DNA of 64,000 bases from Podospora pseudocomata. Its lineage: Eukaryota > Ascomycota > Sordariomycetes > Sordariales > Podosporaceae. The stretch is taken from NCBI RefSeq assembly GCF_035222375.1, contig NC_085889.1:3720001-3784000 (forward strand). Direction: 5' to 3'. Below are positions 1 to 11,932 of this stretch, piece after piece (position 1 is the first letter of the stretch; each line of letters opens with the position of its first letter). The notes under the pieces are model-generated. The model was not told the DNA's origin. It searched no databases and worked only from the letters and a program-made list of their open reading frames with translations. Both the position numbers and the translations under genes were made by a program.

Positions 1-55
1 GAGACAGGCGAGAAGATGGATTTGCAGAAGGGCCGGGCGGCAGGTAGTCGACCAT
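1..55 (-). CDS. Possible N-terminus of a gene leaving the left edge
   Basis: On the minus strand an ATG at 55 opens a frame that stays open to the window edge and begins MVDYLPPGPSANPSSRLS. The start has an acceptable context (purine at -3). Only 18 residues are visible and none forms a known motif, so this may be chance. If real, it is divergent from the reductase gene at 670 with about 610 bp between them. Confidence 0.22.
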   Translation of the reverse strand, partial: MVDYLPPGPSANPSSRLS

Positions 56-669
56 GCTGAGCGGAACATCAACCACCCCCGAGGGAACCACAGTTTACAT
101 ATTACTCCAGCCAAGCAACTTTCACCAGCAGCCACCTCAATACCCTTCTCGCACCAACTAGCCAGGTGGTCAAGTTGTTTTGGGTAACGAGACTGCTGGA
201 ACATGTGAAATGGCACCCGCGAAAGGGCCCAAACCACCGCCGGTCACCTTCCACAGAATAACTGACGGGGGGAGTGAAGCACACAACCCTAACCCCCAAC
301 ATGGTATGACCCCTGTTGATACAATTTGACAGCTTTGCTCTGCTGCCCCCACATTTTCCCACGATCTCCAAAATATCCCGACGAACGCCCCACCCCACTC
401 GCTCGGCGGGCCTGGTGTCAAAACGTGGCTTGCGTGGAGTGTCCAGGAATGGTAATAGCTTTTTGTGTTGGTCTGGCCGCGGTTCCATGTTTTTGTTGAG
501 GAGAGCAGCTGGCTGAAGCTGAACCTTCCTTCGGTCATTACTCGTGTTGTTGTTTCAACTTTCCGAGGTCCAGCCTCACTCGCTGTTTACATACATACAT
601 ACACCACCGGATCTGCCTTGACGGAAGCCTCGGGGAATGGCAAACAACCACTGAGAAAACTTGGACAAA
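56..669. other. Intergenic, upstream of the ferric reductase
   Basis: No supported gene. Open frames on both strands (for example 102-488 minus) are low-complexity and lack a homologue I recognise. A short tandem of TACA units lies at 590-604. The stretch probably holds the promoter and leader of the reductase gene. Confidence 0.5.
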
Positions 670-1953
670 ATGGGACTGTTCACCTACCGCTTCATCGAAG
701 GCCTGACCGAAGCCGAAAAGCAGGCACGGCGCCGCGCGCTGGACAACTACGGCCTTGCGGCTCAGCTTTCGGATTTGCTGCCGGTGGTGTTGATCTTGCT
801 GTATAGGCTGACGAAGTGGGTTGTGAGGGAGAGGGTGGATGGGAGTGCCAATGGGGAGTATGCTGCTGTGCCGAGCTCGCCGGTGATGAAGAAGAGGAGG
901 GAGGAGGGGGTGAGGTCTTGGAGCGTGAGGAAGAGGCGGTTGCGGTGGTGGTTGGGGGAGGATGTGGTTGCGGCGGGGCATGTTTACGGGCAGAGGGATC
1001 GTGAGTTTTTTTTTTTTTTTTCTCAGGGAGGTGTAGGTACAAGGGTGAAAGCTGACTGTTGATAGAATGGATTGTTGGGGTCGTGTGGTTTCTTTGGCTG
1101 GCGGTGCTTTCAGTCAAGGATACGGGAGAGGGTGAGTTGTGTCTCTACATCCATGTAAAGTGAGATGCTAACAGTCACGACAGACTACCTCCACCTAACC
1201 AAACGCTTCGGCATCGTCGCCGTCTCCCAATACCCCCTCCAATACCTCCTCTCCCTCAAGTCCCTCAACCCCTTCTCCTACCTCCTCAAATCCTCCCACG
1301 AACAAGTCAACCGCTGGCACCGCGTCTCGGCCCGGGTAACCACCACCCTCTTGTTCATCCACGCAGCCCTCTACCTGAACTTCTACATCCAAAACAACCG
1401 CCTCTACCGCCTCGGCGTCCCCCTCGTCCTCGCCGGCGTCGTCGCCTTTTTTTTCCTCAACCTCATGCTCACCACCGCCCTCCGCCCCGTCCGTCGCTTC
1501 TCCTACCGCCTCTTCTTCATCACCCACCTCCTCCTCGCCATCTCCATCCCCTTCCTCATCCTCTTCCACGCCGCCCCGGCAAGGCCATACATGATCCAGG
1601 CCCTGCTCGTCTTTTTTGTCGATCTGATCTCGAGAAAAATGGACACGGTGACTGGCCACGCAAAGTTTGAGTCCATCCCGGGCACGAACCTCGTCAAACT
1701 CAGCGCTGCGATCCCTCACGTCAAGATCAATCGGTTCAGGGGCAGCCCGGGAAGCCACATCTACCTCTCCATCCCCGCAGCAGCAAGAGCGACTTTCCAA
1801 GACCCGACGAGCATATCGCACCTGCTGTTTGAGTTTCTGTTCAACCCTTTTACTGTCGCGAGCGTGGGGGAGCAGGAGAGCGAGGTGACGATGATTGCGA
1901 GGCACAATGGGGGTCCGATGACGGCTGCGCTGGGGCATTATGCTGTTTTGGCT

Positions 1954-1987
<34 letters not shown>

Positions 1988-2652
1988 CTCCTTCTCGATC
2001 CGCCAACAGTTTGTCGATTCCCGACGCGAGAAACGAGGGGAAGATCCCGCTTAACATTGAGGGGCCGTACGGATCGGTGACGCACTTTCCGAATCTCGGC
2101 CAGTTTGACAGGGTGCTGCTCGTGGCGGGCGGTGTAGGGGCTACGTTCACTGTGCCGGTGTACAAATCTGTCGTGGCGGAGAACCCGAACGCGAAGGTGA
2201 AGATGGTTTGGAGCGTGAGGACTGCGGGGGATGCGACGTGGGCGCTGCTGAGGGAGGGGTTGATGGATGATGAGAATGTGCAGATATATGTCACGGGGGT
2301 GACGGAGGGGAGGACGAGGGGTGGGGTTTGGGATCAGCAACAGCAGGATGGTGGGGAGGGGAGTGGAGCGGAGGGGACGGAGATGAGCAGGATGTTTAGA
2401 CGGAGGAGCGGGAGTAACAGCGGCGGGAGCGGTGGTGGTGGGGCGGGGGGGAGGTTTACCAGTTTGCATAATCGGCAGAGGCCGGATTTGAGGAGGGTGG
2501 TGGATGAGATGTTCAGGCATGGGCAGGAGGAGAAGGTGGCGGTTGTGGTGTGCGGGCCGGAGGAGATGGCGAGGGAGTTGAGGGAGTATGTGGGTGTTTG
2601 GGTGAGGAGGGGGAGGGTGGTTTGGTTTCACAAGGAGGGTTTTGGGTTTTGA
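670..2652 (+). CDS. AIM14-like ferric reductase/NADPH oxidase-type membrane protein
   Basis: Three exons: 670-1000, 1066-1131, 1184-2652, all in phase, 621 aa. The family moves electrons from NADPH through FAD and two haems across a membrane. Two His pairs with the 13-residue haem spacing are visible (His178/His192 and His247/His261) within the membrane core. The FAD motif reads NPFTVAS, where most ferric reductases have HPFT; AIM14-type members carry the Asn form. A nucleotide-binding GPYG and LLVAGGVGAT follow, and a C-terminal VVVCGPEEMA. The cytosolic part carries a ten-Gln run encoded by CAG repeats and a Gly/Ser-rich insert before the last NADPH segment. The middle exon encodes most of a membrane helix (WIVGVVWFLWLAVL). 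The ATG at 670 is the first in frame. Assignment to AIM14 rather than another FRE branch rests on the Asn motif. Confidence 0.85.
1957..1986 (+). repeat. CAG microsatellite encoding polyglutamine
   Basis: Nine CAG codons plus one CAA encode ten Gln in the cytosolic domain of the reductase, between the FAD and NADPH segments. It is in frame and likely length-variable between strains. Confidence 0.9.
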
Positions 2653-3092
2653 GGGGGCTTTGATGGTTGGATAGATCGAGAAAGAGATTTTGAGAAGTAT
2701 GCAGTAGTCGATGTAGACAAGGGGTGTAACCTCATAGCTAGAACGTTGCTCATTTTTAGTTCTGGTAACCTGCAAAGCATGCTTGATACGAGATGCTATT
2801 TTGAACCCATACTTCACCAGCTGTTGACTTGAGAGCAACATCAGATGTCCCCCCCTCGCTTATTCCGAAGGTAGATCATACAATTTCCATCCAAAACCCA
2901 CCCTCATATCTAGCATAACGAGCGATAAACCCACAAACACAACCACCATAAACCGGTAAATAAATTACGCCACCCCATTTTCCCCAAACAATAATCATCG
3001 TTGTTGGTTTCCAATATCCATGCAGCTTCTGTGATATCTTGTTTTTTCTGGCAAAGACCTGAACATCAACCAGCAAGTCGTCACCCAGGTTC
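2653..3092. other. Convergent intergenic region
   Basis: It holds the 3' flanks of the reductase (+) and the VanZ-like gene (-). Minus-strand frames across it are shadows. No gene or structured repeat seen. Confidence 0.5.
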
Positions 3093-3891
3093 CTAATCTG
3101 CTCTCTTCTTCCCGTTCACAACCCCCACCCTCCCAGCACCCGAAGCGGCCCCCCCGATATCCTCCTCACTCTCCTCCTCTTCCTCTTCCTCATCATCCCA
3201 GTTGTCCACCTCATTCTCATCCCAATCATCCACCACCTCCTCCAAACTTTTTCCCCTTTCTTCCGTCGTAGCAGCAGCAGCAGCAGTCGTCACACCCTGC
3301 TCCTGCTGCCCATCAAAACTCCTGCCCAACCCCAACCCCTCCCCCAACTCCAAATCCTCCTCCTCTCCATCATGCAACCTCTCCAGCTCCTCCCCAGCAC
3401 CACCCTCGCCACCATATCTCCTCTGCCGTTTTCTTTCCAGCATCCGCTTATGATACCACGAACACAACCCAACCGCCGCCAACGAACCGACTAAATTGGC
3501 GACGACATCATATGAATCAAACTCCCGACCGTTGGGGAGAAGGCCTTGCAAAATTTCCGAACCGATGCCGCCGCCGACGGTGCAGATGGCGAGGGTTAGG
3601 TTGAGGGTGCGGCGGCGGGTGGTGTCGATTACCCAGTAGAAGGCGAGGGTTAACAGGAAGAAGGTGAGGAAGTGGAGAGCTTTGTCGTTGAGGGGGAGGG
3701 AGGGGGAGAGTTGGAGGGTGGAGAGGCCGGCATAGGCTGAGAGGAGGAGGAGGAGGGTGAAGACGCCTGGTTGATGGGGGGAGGGGGGGAGGGGCGGGAT
3801 GTTAGTGGATGGTGTATATATAAGGTTAGGTGGGGAGAAGGGGGATGGGGAATGGGGAATGGTTACCTGCGAAGGGGAGCCGTATTCTCAT
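3093..3891 (-). CDS. VanZ-like domain membrane protein
   Basis: Two exons: 3867-3891 and 3093-3766, 232 aa. The short first exon encodes MRIRLPFA and ends at a GTAACC donor; the second continues in phase with GVFTLLLLLLSAYAGL. The core shows the VanZ-like pattern: an LNDKALHFLTFF segment, a helix around TLAFYWVIDTT, then GIGSEILQGLLPNGREFD and a final helix near VVANLVGSLAAV. That gives about four membrane segments in the first 130 residues. The tail is charged and low in complexity, with acidic Glu/Asp runs near the C-terminus. Fungal VanZ-like proteins are common but without known activity; a link to bacterial glycopeptide resistance should not be assumed. It is transcribed away from SPT7. 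Confidence 0.8.
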
Positions 3892-3918
3892 TGTTGTTGT
3901 TGTTGTTGTTGTTGTTGT
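3891..3918 (+). repeat. TTG trinucleotide repeat at the VanZ-like gene start
   Basis: About nine TTG units (CAA on the coding strand) abut the start codon of the VanZ-like gene and form its immediate 5' leader. Confidence 0.85.
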
Positions 3919-5130
3919 GTGTGGTTTGCTTGGCTATTTCTCGGGGGGGTTGAACGTGGGGTTGTTTTGCTAAGGTTGTCGGTCTGTCTGTGACAGATAT
4001 GACGTTGGGCGTGCGCGAGATGAATCACCAAGATGAAGGCTGACTGTTTTCTGTAGTAGGAGTGATTTCCGTCGTCGTCATTGTTTTTTATTTTTTCCTT
4101 GCTGTGAGTCTGTCGTTGGTTTAGGTCATGTCAGATTTGAGCTGCCTGCTGTTGTTACCTTCTGAGGCTGGCTGCTGCCCATGGGTGAGCTTGCTGGGTT
4201 CCAGGTTTCGGCTTCCTGCAGCACCCGCCTGGAGCTTCAGTGGGCTAGGGGGAGAGGGGCTGAACGTGGCGCCGTAGCGGGACAAAACGGGGCCGAACTC
4301 TGGGGGAGCAAAAGGTGGGGGTGGCAGGCCTGCCGCTGGGAACTGGAATCCCTGCCCGCTTGGGAGAGTGCTGTAATTCCAGAGAGACAGAGCCTCACTG
4401 CAGGTCGAGCGCTGGACTGGCACTGGACTTGGTTAAACCAGGAATACACAAAAACAGAAATCACTTCTGTATGAACACAAATGACATCTCAGAGTAACCT
4501 GTCCCTTGCCACACTCGACGGACTGCTCTCCTTGGCCTGGTTTCTGCAAGGAGTTGGACGCACCGAGCAGCGGTTCACGTGACTTTCACCTTTCCCCAGA
4601 CAGGGTGGGCAAGACAGGGCAGCAGAAACTCGCGAGCGGGTACATGGCCCTGGGGTGTAGGAGCTTGACTGAAGCAAGAAATTGGGGATTGCACAATGCG
4701 AAACGGCTGTAGCAGGCTCTGGCAGGTGGATTAAGCCATATTCTGTAGTTTTGAGTCATCAAGACCTCGAAAGTCGAGTGCGCGACAACATCACCTCTCC
4801 TCCTTCCAAGTCCCTTTTGGCAAAAGCACTGCAGCTTGCAGCCAGCAAAATCGCGGCGCCCCCCTTGTTCCCAAAAACGGCAGAAGCCTTGTCCAAAACT
4901 TGACCTCACGTCCAACTCGCCCCGAAATCACCCACGACTGAATCCATCAATACGCAACCACCTCATCGCCGACCGGGCCGAGACTGTGCAGACCATCTCT
5001 CTGGATGTCCACGCTTCTTCCCATGTGACCAAGACGTCCTGAATTGCCCTGGTGTCGGCAGAACACGAGCGCATATCCGGCGCATGGCGACCGAGCCACC
5101 GCACTCCCCCCAGCATCCCCGGACCGGACA
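3919..5130. other. Divergent promoter region, VanZ-like gene and SPT7
   Basis: About 1.2 kb between divergent starts. Open frames on both strands at 4121-4474, 4506-4712 and 4586-4915 are short, overlap each other and show no domain. The last 100 bp are C-rich and probably form the SPT7 leader. No repeat or RNA gene seen. Confidence 0.45.
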
Positions 5131-8100
5131 ATGTCCATCGCAAATGGCCAGAATGCCTGGCCGCCGCCATCGGCAAGCCAGGTCAACGGCGACCGAGGCC
5201 ACGGTTATCACGGTGGTGCTGCCGACGACGGCCTGCCGCGGACCAATACCCCCAGCGGCGGCCACCACCCGCCCTCACTGATGCCTGAGGCGTCCGACCT
5301 CGACGACGAGCATCGCCGCGCCCTCTTCGCCCAAAAGTTTCAAGTCGCTAACCGCCGTCTGGAGATGCTGTTTGGTGATGATGGGGGCTACGACCAGGCT
5401 GCTCTCGCGTCCTTCACGCGTCCCCCGACCCCACCCGCGCCTTTCATCCCCGCCGCGACCGACCACGCGCCGATCCAAGAACCACCCCGCAAGCGGGCCA
5501 AGCGCGTCATCGACGAGGACGACTACGGCGACGACGACGACGACGACGATGACAACGACGACGACGTGGACGAGGAATCCCAAGACGGCGCCAATCGCAT
5601 TGCTTCTAAACACTCTAGCGCCGCTGCTGCCAAGACTTTGCTATCCCCATCGAAATCGGGGAGCTCCCCAGTGCATTCGGTGCCATCCCCTGGGAAACAG
5701 AGCAGAGAGGATGGATCGCAACAAAAAGTCAAGTCGTCAGAGGATGCGCGCAAGGAGTTGGAGGATGCGCGCACCGCGACGGAGGAGGCTGCCAAGCGCA
5801 GCTTTCACACGCTATTCTACACCCTAGAAAACGACCGGACCGCCATGCTCGAGCACCAGCAGCTGGAAGAATCAGAAAAACAACTGCAGGCCGAGATGGA
5901 CAAGACGGGTCACAACAGCACAAGTCAGCCGGGGAGCCAGGGCGGCCACGGCTCGCTCAGCAATGCCAACCTGGGCGCCTCGAGCCTGACGTTGAAGCAC
6001 CTCATCGCCAGGATAGACCTCAAAAGAGACCAGGTTCGGGCCTCGGATGCCGAGCTGCGCTCGCTCATGAACGAAGTCCGCAAGAACCGGAGCAAATGGG
6101 CGAGTGAGGAGAATGTAGGACAGGAGGAGCTCTACGAGGCACTGGACAAGGTGCTCAGCGAGCTCAAGGCGCACACCGAGTTTTCGACGCCGTTTCTGAA
6201 CCGCGTCAACAAGAGGGATGCGCCAGATTACTACAACATAATCAGACAACCGATGGACATGGGGACCATGACGAAGAAGCTCAAACAGCTTCAGTACAAG
6301 TCCAAGACCGAGTTCGTCACGGACCTGAACCTGATCTGGGACAACTGCCTCCGGTACAACCAGGACATGGCCCACCCTTTCCGGCGCCTTGCCAACTCGA
6401 TGCGCAAGGAGGCCGAGAAGCTAATACCCCTGATTCCGGATGTTGTCATCAGGCCAAGGGCAGAGGTGGAAGCCGAGGAAAGAAGGAAGCAAAACGGGGG
6501 AGATGACGAGGACAGCGACGACGAGCCGATCATGTCCTCGCGGGGTCGCAAAGCAACAAAGGGGGCGAGCAAGTCCCGGAAGGCGCAGTCGGACCAAAAA
6601 GAAGATACCCCAAACGTGGAGACGAAGCCGGTGCTGCAGTTGAATGGACTTTTGGCGAGACATAGGGAGGGGTCCGAGATTGACGGCAGCAACGGCTTTG
6701 GGACGCCGCCGGTGGCTGGATCCATCACGCCCAGCGGCTTGAACGGGCATCACTCCGGTGTCAGTAATGCTGATGCGATGGATATTGACGGGCCGTCGCT
6801 GAACGGGATTCATCTGAATCAAGCGCTGGGCGAGGCGGCGGAGCAGGCGTTTGAGGATGATGATTACAAGATGTGGAAGCAGGTCACGAAGAAGGACCGG
6901 GCGTTGATAGCGAAGGAGCGATATCGGTTGTTTGCGGATGGGCATTTGAATGTGGACGAGCCGGCGTTGTTGAGGACCAAGGCTGGGATGAGGCGGTTTC
7001 TAAAGTCGCAGAGGGAGGCGGAGGCGCATGGGCTTTTGCCGGGGTCGAATCAGGCTGATGCTTCGGCGGCTGGGTCGAAGGATGGGATCAAGGCGTCGGA
7101 GACGTTGGCGGAGGGGATGGAAGATGATGTGGTGAAGAACATACCTGCGTACTATGAGCCTCAGACGATCATCCCGGACATTGATCCGAAGCTCCAGTGG
7201 GTGGAGGATGGTGAAGGGCAGGTTATCAACCAGTTTGAGGACATGCTGCAGCTGGTTCCTCAGGGGCACTTCATCTCGCCCATGAGCAAGCTGACGAACA
7301 AGTTTGATGCGAACATTCGGCAGATGCAGGAGACGAGGAAGCTGTGTTCCAAGATCAGCGTCATCAAGCAGATGCAGATCCAGACACAGGTATGTTTTTT
7401 TTTCTTTTTTCTTTCTTTTTTCTTCTTTTTCTTTTCTTTTTGGGTTTTGATAGCTTGCTAACAGTAATAGATGTACCAAAACCAATTCCAAAAGTACAAT
7501 CCCGAACCCTTCATCGAGCAGGATATCGAGCCCCACTTCCTCGCCGGCCAGGGCCCGGTCATGGCGGGAGAAGTCTGCCGCGCAGCCATGCAGCGCTCCG
7601 TAGCCAAGATCTTCTACCACGCCGGCTTCGAGGAGCTCCAACCTTCTGCCCTCGACACCATCACCGACATTGCAGGAGACTACTTCCAAAAGCTCGTCCG
7701 AACCTTCAACGTCTATCGCGAAGCGGAACTCAAGCCCGCCACGGGTGTCTTTGCGGAAAGGGGCGCAAAGTTTCAACGCCGGTACACCCCCGAAGAAGTC
7801 ATCCTCCACACCCTCGACGAAAACGGCTACGACATTGAGCAGCTCGAAGCCTACGCCCGCGACGACGTCGGCAAGCTAGGCAGCAAATTGTCAACCCTCC
7901 ACGAAAGGATGAAAGCCCACCTCGCCGACCTCCTCCGGCCGGCCCTCAACGACGCGGGAGCCGACGGCTCGGGGGCCTTCAACGACGGCTCGGAGCAGTT
8001 TGTGGGAGGTGACTTTGCCGAGGACCTCGGGGAGGACTTTTTCGGGTTCAAGTCTCTCGGTCTGGACAAGGAGCTCGGGCTGGACATGCTGTCTGTCCCG

Positions 8101-8694
8101 CTGCACCTGCTCCAATCCCGGGTGAGGAACCAGTTTCAGCTGCAGACCCAGACGGCGGGGGCGGGGGTGGGGACGGTGGACATGTTTGAGCCGCTGCCGC
8201 CGTCGGAGCCGGTTACTAGGGACTCGATCCAGGAGCAGATCGGGCTGGTCAAGAACTTTTTCTTGGCGAAGTTGCATGCTAACGGGGACGCGCCGCTTGT
8301 GGAGGACGAGGACTTGCCTGTGAAGCAGCGGAGGCCGAGGCCGAGGTTGGGGGCGACGGGCAAGATTGTTAGTCCGCAGAAGCGGCCGCCGAAGGAGCAG
8401 ATTGCGCTGGCGAAGAAGAAGAAGAAGATGGAGAGTAGCGGGTTGGGGATGGTTACTGCGGGGCAGAATGCGGGGAGTTTGGTCGGTGGGTTGGGAGGGG
8501 GGAGTCCGAATAAGAGTAGGAAGGTTGTGGTTGGTGGTGGTGGTGGTGGTGTTGGGAGCATAACGCTGCCGACGGTGGCGTCTGGGGGTGGGGAGAGCGG
8601 GACTGAGAAGGAGGATGGTGGTGGGACGCAACAAGCGGGGGGGAGTGGTGGTGGGATGGGGATGATGAGTCCGGATAGTATGGATGTTAGGTAA
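5131..8694 (+). CDS. spt7: SPT7, bromodomain subunit of the SAGA coactivator
   Basis: Two exons, 5131-7389 and 7471-8694, joined in phase 0, 1160 aa. SPT7 scaffolds the SAGA histone acetyltransferase complex in the nucleus. Residues about 331-440 form a bromodomain with the acetyl-lysine pocket pattern [13 protein letters not shown] and CLRYNQD. An acidic poly-Asp run lies near residue 135. After the intron, residues about 780-870 form the histone fold ([20 protein letters not shown]) expected to pair with ADA1. The conserved block before the intron ([15 protein letters not shown]) is also typical. The tail is Gly/Ser-rich. I chose the ATG at 5131 ([10 protein letters not shown]); the frame is open further upstream but without an earlier ATG. 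The intron contains a long T-rich tract. Coding-strand composition is G-rich before the intron and C-rich just after it. Confidence 0.93.
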
Positions 8695-8718
8695 GGGTGA
8701 GGGTGAGGGTGAGGGGGT
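8690..8718 (+). repeat. GGGTGA hexamer tandem at the SPT7 stop
   Basis: Three to four GGGTGA units run from the SPT7 stop codon into its 3' flank. They look telomere-like but are too short and internal to mark a chromosome end. Confidence 0.7.
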
Positions 8719-10290
8719 TTTGTATGATAGTGTTTGGGAGGGAAAGGGTAAGGGGATGTATAATTGATGAGATGGAAAAGGGGTTGGTTTTTTTTTTTTT
8801 TGCGGTTGACTGACTATGGTCATAAACTTCATTTTCATCTTTCTTTGTTTTTTTTTTTTGTTTTTTTTTCTCAACGTATCTTACTTCTCTTTCTTTTTTT
8901 GGTAATTTTCTTTTTTTTTTCAGACCGGGACCGACATTTGTTGTTATTCTTATAGTAGTATTTTCTCTTTTTTTTTTTTGGAAGAGAGGGGAAGGAAGGG
9001 TTGATGTATTAAGGCGGGGATAGAGGTGAAATTGGGGGGGAAGATAGGGGGAGTAAAGTCATAGCATGTTGCGTGGCATAGTATAGCACAAGGCTTTTAT
9101 TTAGCGAAGCGAAAGAGAGACGTACATATACACGCTTTATACACTGCTGCTAATCTTTTGGGGCGTTGTTGGGTTCTGTGATACTGTGTTGTACGTTGGA
9201 GGGGGATGGGGTGTGATGGAACTGGGTGTCTGTAAGTCATTGCAGATAGATAGATGTACGGGCTGTTTACTGTAGGTATTGGTTCATGATATTGGTTGGC
9301 TACTTGGGTATATAGGTGGTTTGGGTATGGGACCTATCTCACACATCAAGAAACATTAGTGTAGAAGAAATATCTACGGAATTTTCAGTCGGCTGCTGTC
9401 TGCCTGAGATAGTGACAAGTGAAAGAAAGAGTGATGAATATCTTGCGTTGGAGGATGAAGGGAGGAGGGTTCTGTCCTGTTAAAAATGTTCCTTTTTTGA
9501 TATCCTTGACATTGTCCATGGGACTGTCCTCATGGTTTCACTTTTCCCTTCCTGGCTTGCGACTTAGCAAGTCAACAAGTAGGATGGCTCTTTAACCTGC
9601 AAACAACTTCTCTCAGCTTCCCCCTGCAAATTGATCATGTCGACACAGCCTTACATTTCACCCAAGGAACCGTCACATAACACATGTATACTTGGACGTA
9701 TTTCAATTTCGTCTCTCAACTGCCACCCAACGACCACATCCGCATGTAACCCTCCTCACACCTCCGGGTATAACCAACCGCGTTGAAGCGGTTGAAAAGC
9801 AACCAGCCAGAACAGCCTCTCCTTGATCCAGCACGACATACATACACATACCGTACCAACTCACCATGTTCAGACACATAAAATCATCACCCCATACTCC
9901 TTCCCTACCCCCCTTGTTACCCAATACCTGGCAAGTTGATGACCAGTAACAAAAAGAGATCACCTCTCCCATACAACATTGCAAAAACGCCGCCAAGATA
10001 TGCTCTTTGCAAGTGATCATGAAAAGAAAGTGACTTCTTTCTCTGTTAATTCTTTTTTCCTTTCCCATTTGATCTCTTTTTCCATGCAGCCCAGATTTCC
10101 CGATTCGTTGAGGTATATCTCCGTGATCCCAAGCACCATTACTTTTTAGATGCTATGACACAAAACAAAAACCATGACCCATAAAATAGAAAAAAAACCC
10201 CGCCCTCTACCTTTTGTTGAACAGGTGGCAAATTATACGCCGGATATCATTCCCCTTCCACATAATTTTTGAAACAAAACACTGACCCGT
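8719..10290. other. Convergent intergenic region, SPT7 and SHMT
   Basis: About 1.6 kb with no supported gene. The first 300 bp contain several T runs of 9-12 bases typical of 3' untranslated sequence. The minus frame 9703-10068 starts without domain support. SHMT's 3' untranslated region should occupy the right end. Confidence 0.5.
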
Positions 10291-11932
10291 TTAAAGACCA
10301 GCGTCGACTCTCCAGCCCTCAACGGGGAGAGGGAAGGTGGAGGACCACTCAGCGATCTCCTTCTTGAGCTCGTTGATGCGGGGAACCTCGCCAGAGGCAA
10401 CCTTGGCCTTGAAGTCCTTGAGCTTGTTGGCCTCCTTGGGGAGAGCAGCCTGGACCTCCTTGCAGAGCTTGATGCTCTCGTCGATATACTTGGCGACGCG
10501 CTCGAAGTCGGCCTCGCCGAAGCCACGAGAGGTCATAGCGGGGGTACCAATACGGAGACCACCAGGGGTAAGAGCGCTCTTGTCACCGGGGACGGCGTTC
10601 TTGTTGCAAGTGATGTTGATCTGCTCGAGGAGAGCCTCGACACGGGCACCGTCAAGAGCAAAGGGGCGGAGGTCGAGGAGGACCATGTGGGAGTCGGTAC
10701 CGTCAGAGACGAGCTTGTGGCCCTGCTCCTTGAAGACTCTCTCGAGCGTCTTGGCGTTGGCAACAACCTTCTCCTGGTAAGCCTTGAACTCGGGGGAGGC
10801 GGCCTGCTTGAGGGCAACGGCAAGAGCGGTGATGGTGTGGTTGTGGGGGCCGCCCTGGTGCCCGGGGAAGACGGAGAAGTTGATCTTGTCCTCGAGGTCG
10901 TAGAGGGTTTCCTTGCCGGTCTTGGCATCAACGGAGCGGACGCCCTTGCGGAAGAAGATCATGGCACCACGGGGACCACGGAGGGACTTGTGAGTGGTGG
11001 TGGTGACGACATCGGCATACTCGAAAGGAGTAGGGATGACGCCGGAGGCAACGAGACCAGAGATGTGGGCAATGTCGACAACGAGGTAAGCACCAACCGA
11101 GTCGGCAATCTTGCGCATGCGCTCGTAGTCGATGAGGCGGCAGTAGGCCGAAGTACCGGCGACGAGGATCTTGGGGCGGAAGAGCTGTGCGTTCTTCTCG
11201 AGCTGGTCGTAGTCAATGATGCCAGTGTCAAGGTTGACACGGTAGGGCATGGTCTCGAAGTAGGTGGAGACAGCAGAGATCCTAGGGAGCCCATGTTAGC
11301 TCTCTGTGGGGTAACGTAGATCCGGGGAAAGCTGGGAAATGCTTACTTGCGCTGGGGGGTCTGGTAACCGTGGCTCAGATGGCCACCGTGGGGGAGGTCG
11401 AGACCCATGAGTCTGCCGTGAGGAGGCATGATGGCCTGGTAGACCTGGAGGTTGGCAGGGCTGCCACTCAAGCACTGAACGTTGACACCCCACTTCGCGG
11501 GGTCGAGGTGGAAGGCCTCAAGGGCACGCTTCTGGCAGAGAAGCTCGATCTCGTCGATGTGCTGGTTGCCGCCATAGTAACGAGCGCCGGGGAGACCCTC
11601 AGAGTACTTGTTGGACATGGGGGAGCCGAGGGCATCGAAAACGGCGCGGGAGGTGACGTTCTCGGAGGCGATGAGGATGATGGACTCGCGCTGACGCTGG
11701 ATCTCGTGCTTCTGTAGGAGGGGTCAATGCTGCTGTTCCGGCCATGTATCGAGGCTATTCAATTCCAACGGAGGCGTACCATGATCTCAGCGACCTCGGG
11801 GTCAGAGTCCACGAGGGACTTCTCGAGGAGCTAGAGGCGGTGAGTCAGTAAGTGAGGTCTTCATCATGGGAATATAGTCTGTTTACGAACCTGCTTGTGC
11901 TCCTCGGAGAGGGCGTATGTGCTGGAGGCCAT
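10291..11932 (-). CDS. SHM2: Serine hydroxymethyltransferase, cytosolic
   Basis: Four exons: 11891-11932, 11780-11830, 11347-11711, 10291-11281; 482 aa, the usual cytosolic length, with no presequence ([14 protein letters not shown]). The PLP enzyme converts serine and tetrahydrofolate to glycine and methylene-tetrahydrofolate for one-carbon metabolism. The signature is visible: SENVTSRAV and [12 protein letters not shown] near the N-terminus, [14 protein letters not shown], and the PLP-lysine block [13 protein letters not shown] with Lys251. [15 protein letters not shown] follows. Codons are strongly C-ending throughout, as in highly expressed fungal genes, with no 5'-to-3' drift in composition. 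The third joint splits a Lys codon (AA|G). The symbol follows yeast usage. Confidence 0.96.

Noticed and set aside
1195-2841. 548-codon minus-strand frame opposite the reductase
   Set aside because: It is the antisense shadow of the reductase exon; its composition (Arg/His/Pro, then Glu/Asp) mirrors codon bias of the sense strand.
3093-3891. Bacterial-type antibiotic resistance gene by transfer
   Set aside because: VanZ-like domains are widespread in fungi; the gene has a fungal intron and local codon usage.
4121-4915. Short frames between the VanZ-like gene and SPT7
   Set aside because: About 60-110 codons each, on both strands, mutually overlapping, no motif or splice-linked continuation.
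8690-8718. Possible telomeric repeat
   Set aside because: The unit is GGGTGA, not the TTAGGG expected in filamentous ascomycetes, with only three to four copies at a stop codon.
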